From contig NZ_CP010523.2 in the NCBI RefSeq assembly GCF_000828055.2, forward strand, positions 2,976,001 to 3,040,000: 64,000 bases of DNA. Direction: 5' to 3'. Source of the stretch: Klebsiella variicola. GTDB lineage: Bacteria > Pseudomonadota > Gammaproteobacteria > Enterobacterales > Enterobacteriaceae. The notes beneath the pieces were generated by a model. The model made no database searches. It was not told the origin of the DNA and saw nothing but the letters and a program-made list of their open reading frames with translations. This document shows, one piece after another, positions 28,801-36,852 of the stretch (its first letter is position 1; each line of letters starts with the position of its first letter). The translations under genes and the position numbers were made by a program.

Positions 28801-29362
28801 GGATACCCAGTGTTACTCCAACACCGGCGGCCAGGCGTCAAAAGCCACCCCGCTGGGGGCGGTCACTAAGTTTGGCGAACACGGTAAACGCAAGGCGCGC
28901 AAAGATCTGGGCGTCAGCATGATGATGTACGGTCATGTCTATGTGGCGCAGATTTCGCTGGGCGCGCAGCTGAACCAGACGGTGAAAGCGATTCAGGAAG
29001 CGGAAGCCTATCCGGGACCGTCGCTGATCATCGCCTACAGTCCTTGCGAAGAGCACGGCTACGATCTGGCGCTCAGCCACGATCAGATGCGTCAGCTGAC
29101 CGCCACTGGATTCTGGCCGCTCTACCGCTTCGACCCGCGTCGCGCTGACGAAGGCAAACTGCCGCTGGCGCTGGATTCTCGTCCGCCGTCCGACGCGCTG
29201 GCCGAGACGCTGCTCAACGAGCAACGCTTCCGTCGCCTGAACGCCCAGCAGCCGGAGGTGGCGGAGCAGTTGTGGAAAGACGCCGCCGCCGATCTGCAGA
29301 AACGGTATGACTTCCTCGCCCAGCTGGCCGGCAAAGCGGAGAAATCACCGAGCGAAAGCTAA
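25835..29362 (+). CDS. nifJ: Pyruvate:ferredoxin/flavodoxin oxidoreductase
   Basis: A 1175-residue single-chain enzyme that oxidises pyruvate to acetyl-CoA and CO2 with reduction of ferredoxin or flavodoxin. It corresponds to E. coli YdbK (1174 residues). Two ferredoxin-type 4Fe-4S motifs begin at Cys689 (CTQCNHCVAACPHS) and Cys745 (CTGCNLCVEVCP). A third cluster uses CSGCGETPY, and the thiamine-diphosphate site is GGDGWAYDIGFGGLDH. No other nif genes are near, so this is the chromosomal oxidoreductase rather than the copy in a nitrogen-fixation cluster. A terminator, which is also the end of MicC on the other strand, follows. Confidence 0.96.
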   Translation: MITIDGNGAVASVAFRTSEVIAIYPITPSSTMAEQADAWAGNGLKNVWGDVPRVVEMQSEAGAIGAVHGALQTGALSTSFTSSQGLLLMIPTLYKLAGQLMPFVLHVAARTVATHALSIFGDHSDVMAVRQTGCAMLCASSVQEAQDFALISHIATLQSRVPFIHFFDGFRTSHEINKIAPLADDTIRALLPQDKIAEHRQRALNPEHPVIRGTSANPDTYFQSREATNPWYDAVYNHVETAMNDFAAATGRQYKPFEFYGHPQAERVIVIMGSAIGTCEEVVDELLSRGEKVGVLKVRLYRPFSAAHLLAALPESARAVAVLDRTKEPGALAEPLYLDVMTALAEAFNRGERETLPRTIGGRYGLSSKEFGPECVLAVFSELQSAQPKPRFTVGIYDDVTNLSLPLGENTLPAEAKLEALFYGLGSDGSVSATKNNIKIIGNSTPWFSQGYFVYDSKKAGGLTVSHLRVSEKPIRSSYLISQADFVGCHQLQFIDKYQMAERLKPGGIFLLNTPYGADEVWSRLPQEVQATLNQKKARFYVVNAAKIARECSLGARINTVMQMAFFHLTRILPGDSALAELQAAIAKSYSSKGQELVERNWQALALARESLAEVPLQPVNASSPNRPPVVSDAAPDFVKTVTAAMLAGLGDALPVSALPPDGTWPMGTTRWEKRNIAEEIPIWKEALCTQCNHCVAACPHSAIRAKVVAPEEMENAPASLHSLDVKSRDMRGQKYVLQVAPEDCTGCNLCVEVCPAKDRQNPEIKAINMMSRLEHVEEEKVNYDYFLNLPEIDRTKLERIDIRTSQLISPLFEYSGACSGCGETPYIKLLTQLYGDRMLIANATGCSSIYGGNLPSTPYTTDANGRGPAWANSLFEDNAEFGLGFRLTVDQHRQRVMRLLSEFADKLPAELNAALHAEATPEVRREQVAALRQALAGVDGAEELLTDADALVEKSVWLIGGDGWAYDIGFGGLDHVLSLTENVNILVLDTQCYSNTGGQASKATPLGAVTKFGEHGKRKARKDLGVSMMMYGHVYVAQISLGAQLNQTVKAIQEAEAYPGPSLIIAYSPCEEHGYDLALSHDQMRQLTATGFWPLYRFDPRRADEGKLPLALDSRPPSDALAETLLNEQRFRRLNAQQPEVAEQLWKDAAADLQKRYDFLAQLAGKAEKSPSES

Positions 29363-29386
29363 GGTTATTTTCCATCCTGCAGCCAT

Positions 29387-29424
29387 AAAAAAAGCCCGAA
29401 CATGTTGTTCGGGCTTGTCGTTTT
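29387..29424. terminator. Shared terminator of nifJ and micC
   Basis: AAGCCCGAACA (29392-29402) pairs with TGTTCGGGCTT (29406-29416). On the minus strand the hairpin is followed by seven U residues and ends MicC. On the plus strand the tail is TTGTCGTTTT, so it can also end the nifJ transcript. Confidence 0.85.
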
Positions 29425-29498
29425 ACCGATAAACAAAATCATTCCGCAGAATGAGACGGCAACAATAAATAATTGGCATGACAATAAAGGCATATAAC
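29387..29498 (-). ncRNA. micC: MicC small regulatory RNA
   Basis: Read on the minus strand, the transcript begins GTTATATGCCTTTATTGTCA, the same as my recollection of the E. coli MicC 5' end. That segment pairs with the ompC leader. The transcript ends in AAGCCCGAACA-loop-TGTTCGGGCTT and a U-run, also as in E. coli. The length is about 112 nt against 109. The middle portion diverges. The genomic position between nifJ(ydbK) and ompN is the same. MicC is an Hfq-dependent repressor of OmpC-type porins; in Klebsiella the expected target is the OmpC homologue OmpK36, encoded outside this window. Confidence 0.92.
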
Positions 29499-29504
29499 GT
29501 GCGA

Positions 29505-29533
29505 ATAATACGTGATTACCCTGGGCATGTATA
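29505..29533 (-). promoter_or_regulatory. micC promoter
   Basis: On the minus strand, TATTAT (29510-29505) lies 6 bases before the predicted MicC start. TATACA (29533-29528) lies 17 bases further upstream as a 4/6 match to the -35 consensus. Confidence 0.65.
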
Positions 29534-29720
29534 ATTTTTATTTTGTATATTATCCACGGATATATTCAGCATAATTATCACCATTTCTTTGGTATTATTT
29601 ATTTTAGATTTTACTTATATCGTAACAATTGAGTCTTACCATATCTCAGACCGCTCCTTTAGCATGAGTTCACTTCCTTCCCGGAAGCTAAAACATAAAA
29701 ACAGTTAAAGGAATTTCTTC

Positions 29721-30845
29721 ATGAAAAGAAAAGTACTGGCCCTCGTTATTCCGGCTTTATTAGCCGCCGGTGCCGTCCATGCGGCGGAAATTTATAATAA
29801 AGACGGAAATAAATTAGATCTCTATGGCAAGGTAGACGGTCTGCACTATTTCTCCAGCGACTCGAAAAAAGACGGCGATCAAACTTATTTGCGTTTCGGC
29901 TTTAAAGGCGAAACCCAGATCAACGATATGCTTACCGGCTATGGTCAGTGGGAATATAACGTTCAGGCCAACAACACCGAGAGCTCCAGCGATCAGGCGT
30001 GGACCCGTCTGGCATTCGCGGGTATCAAAGTCGGCGATTACGGCTCCTTCGACTACGGTCGTAACTACGGCGTGCTGTACGACGTCGAAGGCTGGACCGA
30101 TATGCTGCCGGAGTTCGGCGGCGACTCCTACACCTATGCGGATAACTTTATGGCAGGCCGCGCCAACGGCGTCGCGACCTACCGCAACAGCGATTTCTTT
30201 GGCCTGGTGGAGGGTCTGAACTTTGCCCTGCAGTATCAGGGTAAAAACGAAGGTCAGAACGCGCAGGATATCAACGTCGGCACCAATAACCGCAGCAGCG
30301 ACAGCGATGTTCGCTTCGACAATGGCGATGGCTTCGGTCTCTCCACCTCTTATGACTTCGGCATGGGCATCAGCGCGGCAGCGGCCTACACCTCTTCTGA
30401 CCGTACCAACGATCAGATGACCCAGACCAACGCCCGCGGCGATAAAGCCGAAGCCTGGACCGCCGGCCTGAAGTACGACGCCAACGATATCTACCTGGCG
30501 ACCATGTACTCAGAAACCCGCAATATGACCCCGTACGGCAATGACGGCGTGGCCAACAAAACGCAAAACTTCGAAGTCACCGCGCAGTATCAGTTCGACT
30601 TCGGCCTGCGTCCGGCCATCTCCTACCTGCAGTCCAAAGGCAAAGATCTCTATAATAACGGCCGCTACGCCGATAAAGATCTGGTCAAATATATGGACGT
30701 TGGCGCTACCTATTACTTCAACCGTAATATGTCTACCTACGTTGATTACAAAATCAACCTGCTGGATGACAACGACAGCTTCTACAAAGACAACGGTATC
30801 TCTACCGACAACATCGTCGCCCTGGGCCTGGTTTACCAGTTCTGA
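29721..30845 (+). CDS. ompN: OmpN-type general porin
   Basis: A 374-residue trimeric outer-membrane porin of the OmpC/OmpF family. The signal peptide ends at GAVHA-AEIY. The mature part begins as in OmpN ([23 protein letters not shown]), has the loop 3 constriction region [17 protein letters not shown], and ends in the porin-typical YQF. Position next to micC and uspF identifies it as ompN; it probably corresponds to what Klebsiella workers call OmpK38, though I recall this only uncertainly. It is usually poorly expressed. An AT-rich 220-bp upstream region is shared with the micC promoter. Confidence 0.93.
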   Translation: MKRKVLALVIPALLAAGAVHAAEIYNKDGNKLDLYGKVDGLHYFSSDSKKDGDQTYLRFGFKGETQINDMLTGYGQWEYNVQANNTESSSDQAWTRLAFAGIKVGDYGSFDYGRNYGVLYDVEGWTDMLPEFGGDSYTYADNFMAGRANGVATYRNSDFFGLVEGLNFALQYQGKNEGQNAQDINVGTNNRSSDSDVRFDNGDGFGLSTSYDFGMGISAAAAYTSSDRTNDQMTQTNARGDKAEAWTAGLKYDANDIYLATMYSETRNMTPYGNDGVANKTQNFEVTAQYQFDFGLRPAISYLQSKGKDLYNNGRYADKDLVKYMDVGATYYFNRNMSTYVDYKINLLDDNDSFYKDNGISTDNIVALGLVYQF

Positions 30846-30851
30846 TGCGCC

Positions 30852-30877
30852 AGCCCGCCGGTTCCGGCGGGCTTCTT
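30852..30877 (+). terminator. ompN terminator
   Basis: AGCCCGCCG pairs with CGGCGGGCT around a GTTC loop, followed by TCTTCC, starting 7 bases after the ompN stop. Confidence 0.8.
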
Positions 30878-30987
30878 CCTCCCGCCGTACAGTAGATAAA
30901 ACAAAACAATATATCCCGCTGGTTAAAATAGCCGTCCATTTAGTGATATAGTCGTGCTCAGTCAGTGCTTGCCCGAGGACGTCCACC

Positions 30988-31200
30988 ATGCATCATCACC
31001 CGGTAAAATCATCCCGAATTATCTCTGTCGCCTACGATGACGCCTCCGCCACACTGGAAATCTATTTTTATCACCAGCCGCCGTTGCAATATACCGGCGT
31101 GCCACCGCGTATTTTCCGCGATTTTTTACAGGTGGTGTCAAAAGGACGATTTTATGACGGCGTGATCAAAGGGAAATTCCCCGAACGCAAGCCACGTTAA
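30988..31200 (+). CDS. KTSC-domain protein
   Basis: A 70-residue protein with a KTSC domain: VKSSRIISVAYDDASATLEIYF, then a YTGVPPRIFRDFLQVVSKGRFYDGVIKG core. The family is named for its Lys-Thr-Ser-Cys motif and may bind RNA or associate with lysyl-tRNA synthetases; its role is not established. GAGG lies 8 bases before the ATG. It sits alone between ompN and uspF. Confidence 0.85.
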   Translation: MHHHPVKSSRIISVAYDDASATLEIYFYHQPPLQYTGVPPRIFRDFLQVVSKGRFYDGVIKGKFPERKPR

Positions 31201-31282
31201 TGTCAAAGTGTGACCACGGTCATGATACAAAACGTGCTCTAATGCCGTACAATGTGAGGGGATACTTAAACAGGAGGTTTTT

Positions 31283-31717
31283 ATGAGCAGAATGATTCTT
31301 GTCCCTATCGATATCTCTGATAAAGAATTTACTGAACGCATTATCAGTCACGTTGAATCGGAAGCACGGATTGACGACGCCGAGGTCCATTTCCTCTCCG
31401 TGATCCCTTCCCTGCCCTATTATGCCTCACTGGGAATGGCTTACACCGCTGAACTGCCGGGTATGGATGAGCTGCGCGAAGGAACGGAAACGCAGCTTAA
31501 AGAGATCGCCAAACAATTTTCCATCCCGGAAGATCGGATGCATTTTCACGTCGCCGAAGGGTCGCCAAAAGATAAGATCCTCGCGCTGGCCAAGTCGCTA
31601 CCCGCCGACCTGGTGATCATCGCGTCGCACCGGCCAGATATCACCACCTATCTGCTGGGCTCCAACGCCGCCGCGGTGGTCCGCCACGCCGAGTGCTCAG
31701 TCCTGGTGGTGCGTTAA
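31283..31717 (+). CDS. uspF: UspF universal stress protein
   Basis: A 144-residue single-domain universal stress protein, the same length as E. coli UspF and near-identical over [20 protein letters not shown] and the C-terminal [20 protein letters not shown]. The C-terminal glycine/serine segment is the nucleotide-binding loop. CAGGAGG precedes the ATG. A terminator follows directly. Confidence 0.96.
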   Translation: MSRMILVPIDISDKEFTERIISHVESEARIDDAEVHFLSVIPSLPYYASLGMAYTAELPGMDELREGTETQLKEIAKQFSIPEDRMHFHVAEGSPKDKILALAKSLPADLVIIASHRPDITTYLLGSNAAAVVRHAECSVLVVR

Positions 31718-31723
31718 CGCCAC

Positions 31724-31747
31724 AGCCCGCCGCCCGGCGGGCTTTTT
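31724..31747 (+). terminator. uspF terminator
   Basis: AGCCCGCC (31724-31731) pairs with GGCGGGCT (31736-31743) around a GCCC loop, then a T-run. Confidence 0.88.
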
Positions 31748-31948
31748 ATTTCCGCTTACACCGCCTCCGCCTGCCTGCCCGCAGCGGAAAGTGCCGGAAA
31801 GATGCTGACATTCTGCCCCTGAATCCGTACCATACACGCCACGGTTGTCTGTCAGACCTCATTAATTGCTACGCGCCAGCGCCACGTTGTCCAGGCTGGC
31901 AGAACGCGTGCTCTTCTGATGCCACACTATGAATTGAGCCACTATTAC

Positions 31949-32884
31949 ATGCTGCAAAATCAAGAAATCAGTAAAAAAGAAAAATACAACATCGATAAGC
32001 TGCAGAAACGTCTGCGCCGCAACGTCGGTGAGGCGATTGCCGACTTCAATATGATTGAAGAGGGCGACCGCATTATGGTTTGTCTTTCTGGCGGCAAGGA
32101 CAGCTATACCATGCTGGAGATCCTGCGTAATCTGCAGAAAAGCGCGCCCATCTCCTTCTCGCTGGTGGCGGTGAACCTCGATCAGAAACAGCCTGGGTTC
32201 CCGGAGCATATTCTGCCGGCGTATCTTGAGCAGCTGGGCGTGGAATACAAGATTGTCGAAGAGAATACCTACGGCATCGTCAAAGAGAAGATCCCGGAAG
32301 GGAAAACCACCTGCTCGCTGTGCTCTCGCCTGCGTCGCGGTATCCTCTACCGTACCGCCACCGAGCTCGGGGCGACCAAGATCGCCCTCGGCCATCATCG
32401 CGATGACATCCTGCAGACGCTGTTCCTGAATATGTTCTACGGCGGAAAAATGAAAGGGATGCCGCCGAAGCTAATGAGCGACGACGGCAAACACATCGTC
32501 ATCCGCCCGCTGGCGTACTGCCGCGAAAAGGACATCGAGCGCTTCTCCCAGGCCAAAGGCTTCCCGATTATTCCGTGCAACCTGTGCGGTTCGCAGCCAA
32601 ATCTGCAGCGTCAGGTGATCGCCGATATGCTCCGCGACTGGGATAAGCGTTATCCTGGGCGCATTGAAACCATGTTCAGCGCGATGCAGAACGTGGTGCC
32701 TTCACATCTGAGCGATGTCAATCTGTTTGATTTTAAAGGCATCACCCACGGCTCCGAGGTGGTGGACGGTGGCGATCTGGCGTTTGACCGGGAAGAGATT
32801 CCCCTGCAACCTGCCGGCTGGCAGCCGGAAGAAGAAGACGCCCGTCTCGATGAACTGCGTCTGAACGTGGTGGAAGTGAAGTAA
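31949..32884 (+). CDS. ttcA: TtcA tRNA 2-thiocytidine synthetase
   Basis: Adds sulphur to C32 of a subset of tRNAs using ATP and an iron-sulphur cluster. PP-loop motif SGGKDS and the cysteine pairs CSLC and CNLC are present, as in E. coli TtcA. The frame opens at 31919, but the ATG at 31949 gives about 311 residues beginning [14 protein letters not shown], matching the E. coli start; neither start has a strong ribosome binding site. In E. coli K-12 the Rac prophage is integrated at this gene; here it is intact and unoccupied. Confidence 0.95.
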   Translation: MLQNQEISKKEKYNIDKLQKRLRRNVGEAIADFNMIEEGDRIMVCLSGGKDSYTMLEILRNLQKSAPISFSLVAVNLDQKQPGFPEHILPAYLEQLGVEYKIVEENTYGIVKEKIPEGKTTCSLCSRLRRGILYRTATELGATKIALGHHRDDILQTLFLNMFYGGKMKGMPPKLMSDDGKHIVIRPLAYCREKDIERFSQAKGFPIIPCNLCGSQPNLQRQVIADMLRDWDKRYPGRIETMFSAMQNVVPSHLSDVNLFDFKGITHGSEVVDGGDLAFDREEIPLQPAGWQPEEEDARLDELRLNVVEVK

Positions 32885-32891
32885 CCCTCAC

Positions 32892-32917
32892 GCGTCTCAG
32901 GCAGCCGCCTGAGACGC
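32892..32917. terminator. Hairpin between convergent ttcA and dbpA
   Basis: An 11-bp perfect stem, GCGTCTCAGGC and GCCTGAGACGC with an AGCC loop, lies between the two converging stop codons. No T-run follows on either side, so termination here may be Rho-aided. Confidence 0.55.
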
Positions 32918-32929
32918 ACTAACCTGCCC

Positions 32930-34306
32930 TTACTTCAGCAGTCGAACGCGGCAGGCTTTGCCCTTAATCTTGCCATTTTGTAACTGCTTATACGCCTTCT
33001 GCGCCATATTCTGGCGGATCGCCACATAGACATGAGCCGGATGGACGGTAATTTTACCGATATCGGCGCCATCAAAACCCATATCCCCGGTCAGGGCTCC
33101 CAGCACATCTCCCGGGCGCATTTTCGCCTTTTTACCGCCGTCGATACACAGCGTGGCCATCTCCGCCGTCAGCGGCGCGATGGTGGTGTTGCCCGTCGGC
33201 GCCGGCAGCCAGTTCAGGGAGAGCTGCAGCATGTCGGCCAGGATCGTGGCGCGCTGCGCCTCTTCCGGCGCACAGAAGCTGATGGCCAGCCCTTGTTCGC
33301 CGGCGCGGGCGGTACGGCCGATGCGGTGAACATGCACCTCCGGATCCCAGGCCAGCTCGAAGTTCACCACCAGCGCGAGGGATTTGATGTCGAGGCCGCG
33401 GGCGGCGACGTCGGTCGCCACCAGAACCCGGACGCTGCCGTTGGCGAAGCGCACCAGCGTCTGATCGCGGTCGCGCTGCTCGAGATCACCGTGCAGCGAC
33501 AAGGCGCTCTGCCCGGCGGCGTTGAGCGCATCGCAGACCGCCTGGCAATCGCGTTTGGTGTTGCAGAACACCACACAGGAGGCGGGTTGATGCTGGCTGA
33601 GCAGGCGCTGCAGCAGGGCAATCTTACCGTGGCGGGAAACTTCAAAGAACTGCTGCTCAATCGCCGGGAGCGCATCGACAGTGTCGATCTCAATTGTCTG
33701 CGGATTGCGCTGTACCCGGCCGCTGATCGCCGCGATTGCCGCGGGCCAGGTGGCGGAAAACAGCAGGGTCTGCCGGTCAGCCGGCGCGAAGCGGATCACC
33801 TCGTCGATGGCGTCGCTGAAGCCCATATCGAGCATGCGGTCCGCTTCATCCATCACCAGGGTCTGCAACGCGTCAAGGGAGACGGTCCCCTTCTGCAGAT
33901 GATCGAGCAGACGGCCCGGGGTGGCGACGATGATATGCGGGGCGTGCTGGAGTGAATCTCGCTGGGCGCCAAAGGGCTGCCCGCCGCAGAGCACCAGAAT
34001 CTTGATGTTCGGCAGGCAGCGCGCCAGGCGACGCAGCTCACCGGCAACCTGATCGGCCAGCTCGCGGGTCGGACACAGGACCAGCGACTGGGTTTCAAAG
34101 CGCGCCGGATCGATATGCTGCAGCAGACCCAGCCCAAATGCGGCCGTTTTTCCGCTGCCGGTTTTTGCCTGCACGCGCACATCTTTCCCCGCAAGGATCG
34201 CCGGCAGGGCGGCGGCCTGAACCGGGGTCATCGACAGATAACCCAGCTCATTAAGGTTGGCTAATTGGGCGGCAGGTAAAACAGTCAGGGTAGAAAAAGC
34301 GGTCAC
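32930..34306 (-). CDS. dbpA: DbpA DEAD-box RNA helicase
   Basis: ATP-dependent helicase that acts in large-subunit ribosome assembly and is activated by hairpin 92 of 23S rRNA. 458 residues, typical for the family. Motifs in order: Q motif (TPVQ), Walker A AKTGSGKT, DEAD (MDEADRMLD), SAT (FSATWP), HRIGRTAR, then the C-terminal DbpA RNA-binding domain (about residues 385-458). It follows a small proline-rich ORF by 14 bp on the same strand. Confidence 0.96.
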   Translation of the reverse strand: MTAFSTLTVLPAAQLANLNELGYLSMTPVQAAALPAILAGKDVRVQAKTGSGKTAAFGLGLLQHIDPARFETQSLVLCPTRELADQVAGELRRLARCLPNIKILVLCGGQPFGAQRDSLQHAPHIIVATPGRLLDHLQKGTVSLDALQTLVMDEADRMLDMGFSDAIDEVIRFAPADRQTLLFSATWPAAIAAISGRVQRNPQTIEIDTVDALPAIEQQFFEVSRHGKIALLQRLLSQHQPASCVVFCNTKRDCQAVCDALNAAGQSALSLHGDLEQRDRDQTLVRFANGSVRVLVATDVAARGLDIKSLALVVNFELAWDPEVHVHRIGRTARAGEQGLAISFCAPEEAQRATILADMLQLSLNWLPAPTGNTTIAPLTAEMATLCIDGGKKAKMRPGDVLGALTGDMGFDGADIGKITVHPAHVYVAIRQNMAQKAYKQLQNGKIKGKACRVRLLK

Positions 34307-34320
34307 AATGTATTCTCGTA

Positions 34321-34515
34321 TTAAAGGACGGACAATCTGCAGGCGCGTATCCTCGCAGATCTCCGCGCCTGATGCGACAATTTAATCGGCTCTTCGTCAG
34401 GCGGCGGATCGGGCTGCGGCTGCGGACGCGGTCGTGGGTCGGGTAAAGGAGCCGGATCGTTCGGCTCGGGTGAGATGGGGATAGACTGGGCTGTCAGCCC
34501 TGAAGCGTAATGCAT
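34321..34515 (-). CDS. Small proline-rich protein upstream of dbpA
   Basis: A 64-residue predicted protein. Residues about 14-43 are rich in Pro, Asp and Gln (PDPRPRPQPQPDPPPDEEP) and the C-terminus is basic (ARRSARIRACRLSVL). It has a strong ribosome binding site (GGGAGG, 5 bases before the ATG) and ends 14 bp before dbpA. The stretch lies between the FnrS terminator and dbpA, so it could be a leader peptide for dbpA or an independent small gene. I recognise no domain and assign no function. Confidence 0.6.
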   Translation of the reverse strand: MHYASGLTAQSIPISPEPNDPAPLPDPRPRPQPQPDPPPDEEPIKLSHQARRSARIRACRLSVL

Positions 34516-34613
34516 AGAGGCCTCCCGGAGAGTAATACGGGCGTACCCGCAGGCTTAACGGCCTGAAGACCGTCGGGTGTCTTAGTAAGCGTAGAAGCTG
34601 GTCCGGAGAGCGC

Positions 34614-34642
34614 AAAAAAAAAGCCGACTCAACAAAGTCGGC
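34614..34642 (-). terminator. fnrS terminator
   Basis: Stem GCCGACT/AGTCGGC (34642-34623 on the minus strand) with a 6-base loop and a run of nine U residues. Confidence 0.9.
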
Positions 34643-34736
34643 GTCGTACGAATCAATTGTGCTATGCAGTAATTCAAAAAAGGAAGTAAGACAATATGGA
34701 GCGCAACGCCCATCGCTTGACGTTGCATTCACCTGC
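34614..34736 (-). ncRNA. fnrS: FnrS anaerobically induced small RNA
   Basis: On the minus strand the transcript starts GCAGGTGAATGCAACG and ends with the hairpin GCCGACT-loop-AGTCGGC and nine U residues. About 123 nt, and nearly identical to my recollection of E. coli FnrS (about 122 nt), including the internal segment GATGGGCGTTGCGCTCCATA. The position between dbpA and zntB is conserved. FnrS, with Hfq, represses aerobic metabolism genes such as sodB and maeA under FNR control. Confidence 0.95.
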
Positions 34737-34743
34737 GAGAGAG

Positions 34744-34785
34744 ATATTGCCCTGAATGGGTAGGTGGTTTATTGATTTCGCTCAA
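34744..34785 (-). promoter_or_regulatory. fnrS promoter with FNR box
   Basis: An FNR-type palindrome lies at 34772-34785; on the minus strand it reads TTGAG-CGAA-ATCAA against the consensus TTGAT-N4-ATCAA. Its centre is about 42 bases upstream of the predicted FnrS start at 34736, the class II activator position. A -10 candidate CAATAT is at 34749-34744, 7 bases before the start. Confidence 0.85.
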
Positions 34786-34786
34786 A

Positions 34787-34810
34787 CATTGCCGGGTTTT
34801 CCCGGCAATG
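34787..34810 (-). terminator. zntB terminator hairpin
   Basis: CATTGCCGGG (34787-34796) pairs with CCCGGCAATG (34801-34810) around a 4-base loop, directly after the zntB stop and against the FNR box of fnrS. The T-run is short. Confidence 0.6.
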
Positions 34811-34831
34811 CGGCCGCTAAAAGGCGATTCT

Positions 34832-35815
34832 TTACAACCATTTACTGCGATGTAACCACCACGCAACACCACCGATGACAACAACTAACATCAGGCAGAA
34901 GAGGCTAAACCCCAGATGCCAGCTGTTTCCCGGGATCCCGCCAAGGTTGACGCCGAACAGGCCGGTTAAAAAGGTGCTGGGCAGAAACACCATCGCCATC
35001 AACGACATCGTGTAGGTCCGCCGCGCCAGCGACTCCTGCATAATCTGGGCGATCTCGTCGCTCATGATCGCCGTCCGGGCGATACAGCTGTCGATCTCAT
35101 CCAGACCGCGCCCCAGCCGCTCAGCGATATCCTGCATCCGCCGCCGCTGATCGTCACTCATCCACGGCAGCCGCTCGCTGGCCAGTCGGGCGTAAACGTC
35201 GCGCTGCGGCGCCATATAGCGTCGCATCACAATCAGTTGCTTACGCAGCAGCGCGAGAAAACCGCGCGGTGGCACCTGTTGGTCAAGCAGGTCATCTTCC
35301 AGGTCGATAATGCGGTCGTGCAGCTGTTCGATAAACTCGCTGGCATGATCGGTCAGCGCATCGCAGACTTCCACCAGCCAGCTGCCGCCGTCCGTCGGGC
35401 CATTGCCCTCCTTCAGGTCACCCAGCACATCGTCCAGCGCCAGCACCTTGCGCTGACGGGTGGAGACGATCAGCCGCTCGTCCATATACAGACGCATCGC
35501 CACCAGCTGGTCGGGACGCTCATCGGTACTGCCGTTAATACAGCGCAGGGTGATCAGCGCCCCGTCGCCGATCCGCGTCACCCGTGGCCGGGTGCTCTCT
35601 CCCGCCAGGGCGTCACGCACGTTATTGGGCAGCAACGGGGTGGCCGCCAGCCAGTCGGCGCTGTCGCTGTGGGTATAATTCAGATGCAGCCAGCAGGGCT
35701 TGTCTTTGTCGATAATATCGTTATCGGTGAGCGGCTTCACGCCCCCCTGCCCGTCGAGCACCCACGCGAAGATCGCGTCCGGTATTTGCAACTCCGAGCC
35801 TTTAATCGCGTCCAC
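34832..35815 (-). CDS. zntB: ZntB zinc transporter (CorA family)
   Basis: A 327-residue CorA-superfamily zinc transporter. A long cytoplasmic N-terminal domain is followed by two C-terminal membrane helices ([21 protein letters not shown] and [21 protein letters not shown]). The selectivity-loop motif is GVN, as expected for ZntB, rather than the GMN of CorA. The length equals E. coli ZntB. The upstream 277 bp to the divergent DeoR gene show nothing I can assign. Confidence 0.96.
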
Positions 35816-36092
35816 TCAACCTCCGTTAATCCATACCTGTCACATTGCGCGCACTCTCTAAAGGTACGCGAAAGCGCGCTTTTTCGCTTTTTATTGCCCG
35901 GTAAGTAGGGCTAATAGCTTCATTAAAAAGCGCTTTCGCCCCGGGTCGCGCTGCACTCCTCATTTAACGTTAAAGCGTAGTGAAATCAAGTTCTTCCCGT
36001 TTTGCCGATCTCAATGCGTCTTTTTGCGGTTTATTTTGCCACTCATTGCTGTATTATGCTGTTTATTGCGTTAATTTGCGGAATCGCTTGCC

Positions 36093-36836
36093 ATGCATAA
36101 GCTCGCCAGACAAAAACACATCCTCGACAGGCTGAGTGAAAACGGCCAGCTAAGCATCAGCGAACTGGTCGAAGGGCTACAGGTCTCCGCCGATACCATT
36201 CGCCGGGATCTGAGCGAGCTGGAAAAACAGGGTGTCCTGCAGAAAAGCCACGGCGGCGCCATCGCTCTTAACGTCCCGGCGATGACGCGCCAGGGTCGAA
36301 ACGCCTTGCTCCCCCAGACCAAGCAGCGCCTGGGTCAGCAGGTCGCCGCGCGCATCCCCCTCGGCTCGACGCTGTTTCTCGACGCCGGAAGCACGGTGCT
36401 GGCGGTCGCCGCCCAGCTTAAAGGGCCAATGACCGTGATCACGCCTTCGCTGGATATCGCCCAGCTGTTTAGCGACCGTGCGGATATCCAGCTGATCCTG
36501 CTCGGCGGCCAGTGGGATAGTGAACAGCGACTGTTCGCCGGCAGCGCTACGCTGTCGCTTGTCGCCCGCTACCGCGCCGACATCGCCATTCTCGGCGCCT
36601 GCGCGCTTCATGCCGGGCTGGGGCTGAGCGCCAGCCAGGAGGCCGATGCTGACGTGAAGCGCGCCATGCTGGCCGCCAGCGCAGAGCACTGGCTGGTGGC
36701 AGACCATACCAAAGTCAACCATTGCGAGCCGTGGCTGGTGGCCGGGCTCAGCGATATTCACCATCTTTTTCTTGATCGTCCCTGGGCTGAGCTGGGGGAT
36801 GACCCCGCCCTCTCTGTACACATTGCTGACGCTTAA
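36093..36836 (+). CDS. DeoR-family transcriptional regulator
   Basis: A 247-residue DeoR/GlpR-type regulator. The N-terminal winged helix-turn-helix is RQKHILDRLSENGQLSISELVEGLQVSADTIRRDL in outline (residues 5-40). The C-terminal sugar-phosphate sensor domain contains LFLDAGSTVLAVA. It lies 16 bp before a Gfo/Idh/MocA oxidoreductase on the same strand and probably autoregulates the pair in response to a phosphorylated sugar or similar ligand. Confidence 0.9.
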   Translation: MHKLARQKHILDRLSENGQLSISELVEGLQVSADTIRRDLSELEKQGVLQKSHGGAIALNVPAMTRQGRNALLPQTKQRLGQQVAARIPLGSTLFLDAGSTVLAVAAQLKGPMTVITPSLDIAQLFSDRADIQLILLGGQWDSEQRLFAGSATLSLVARYRADIAILGACALHAGLGLSASQEADADVKRAMLAASAEHWLVADHTKVNHCEPWLVAGLSDIHHLFLDRPWAELGDDPALSVHIADA

Positions 36837-36852
36837 CCGCGTGGAGAACCTG

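Noticed and set aside
25835-29362. Nitrogen-fixation gene cluster around nifJ
   Set aside because: No other nif genes are in the window and the neighbours match E. coli ydbK, so this is the general pyruvate oxidoreductase.
31949-32884. Rac-type prophage integration at ttcA
   Set aside because: ttcA is intact and its flanks (uspF and dbpA) are directly adjacent, with no integrase or duplicated attachment core.
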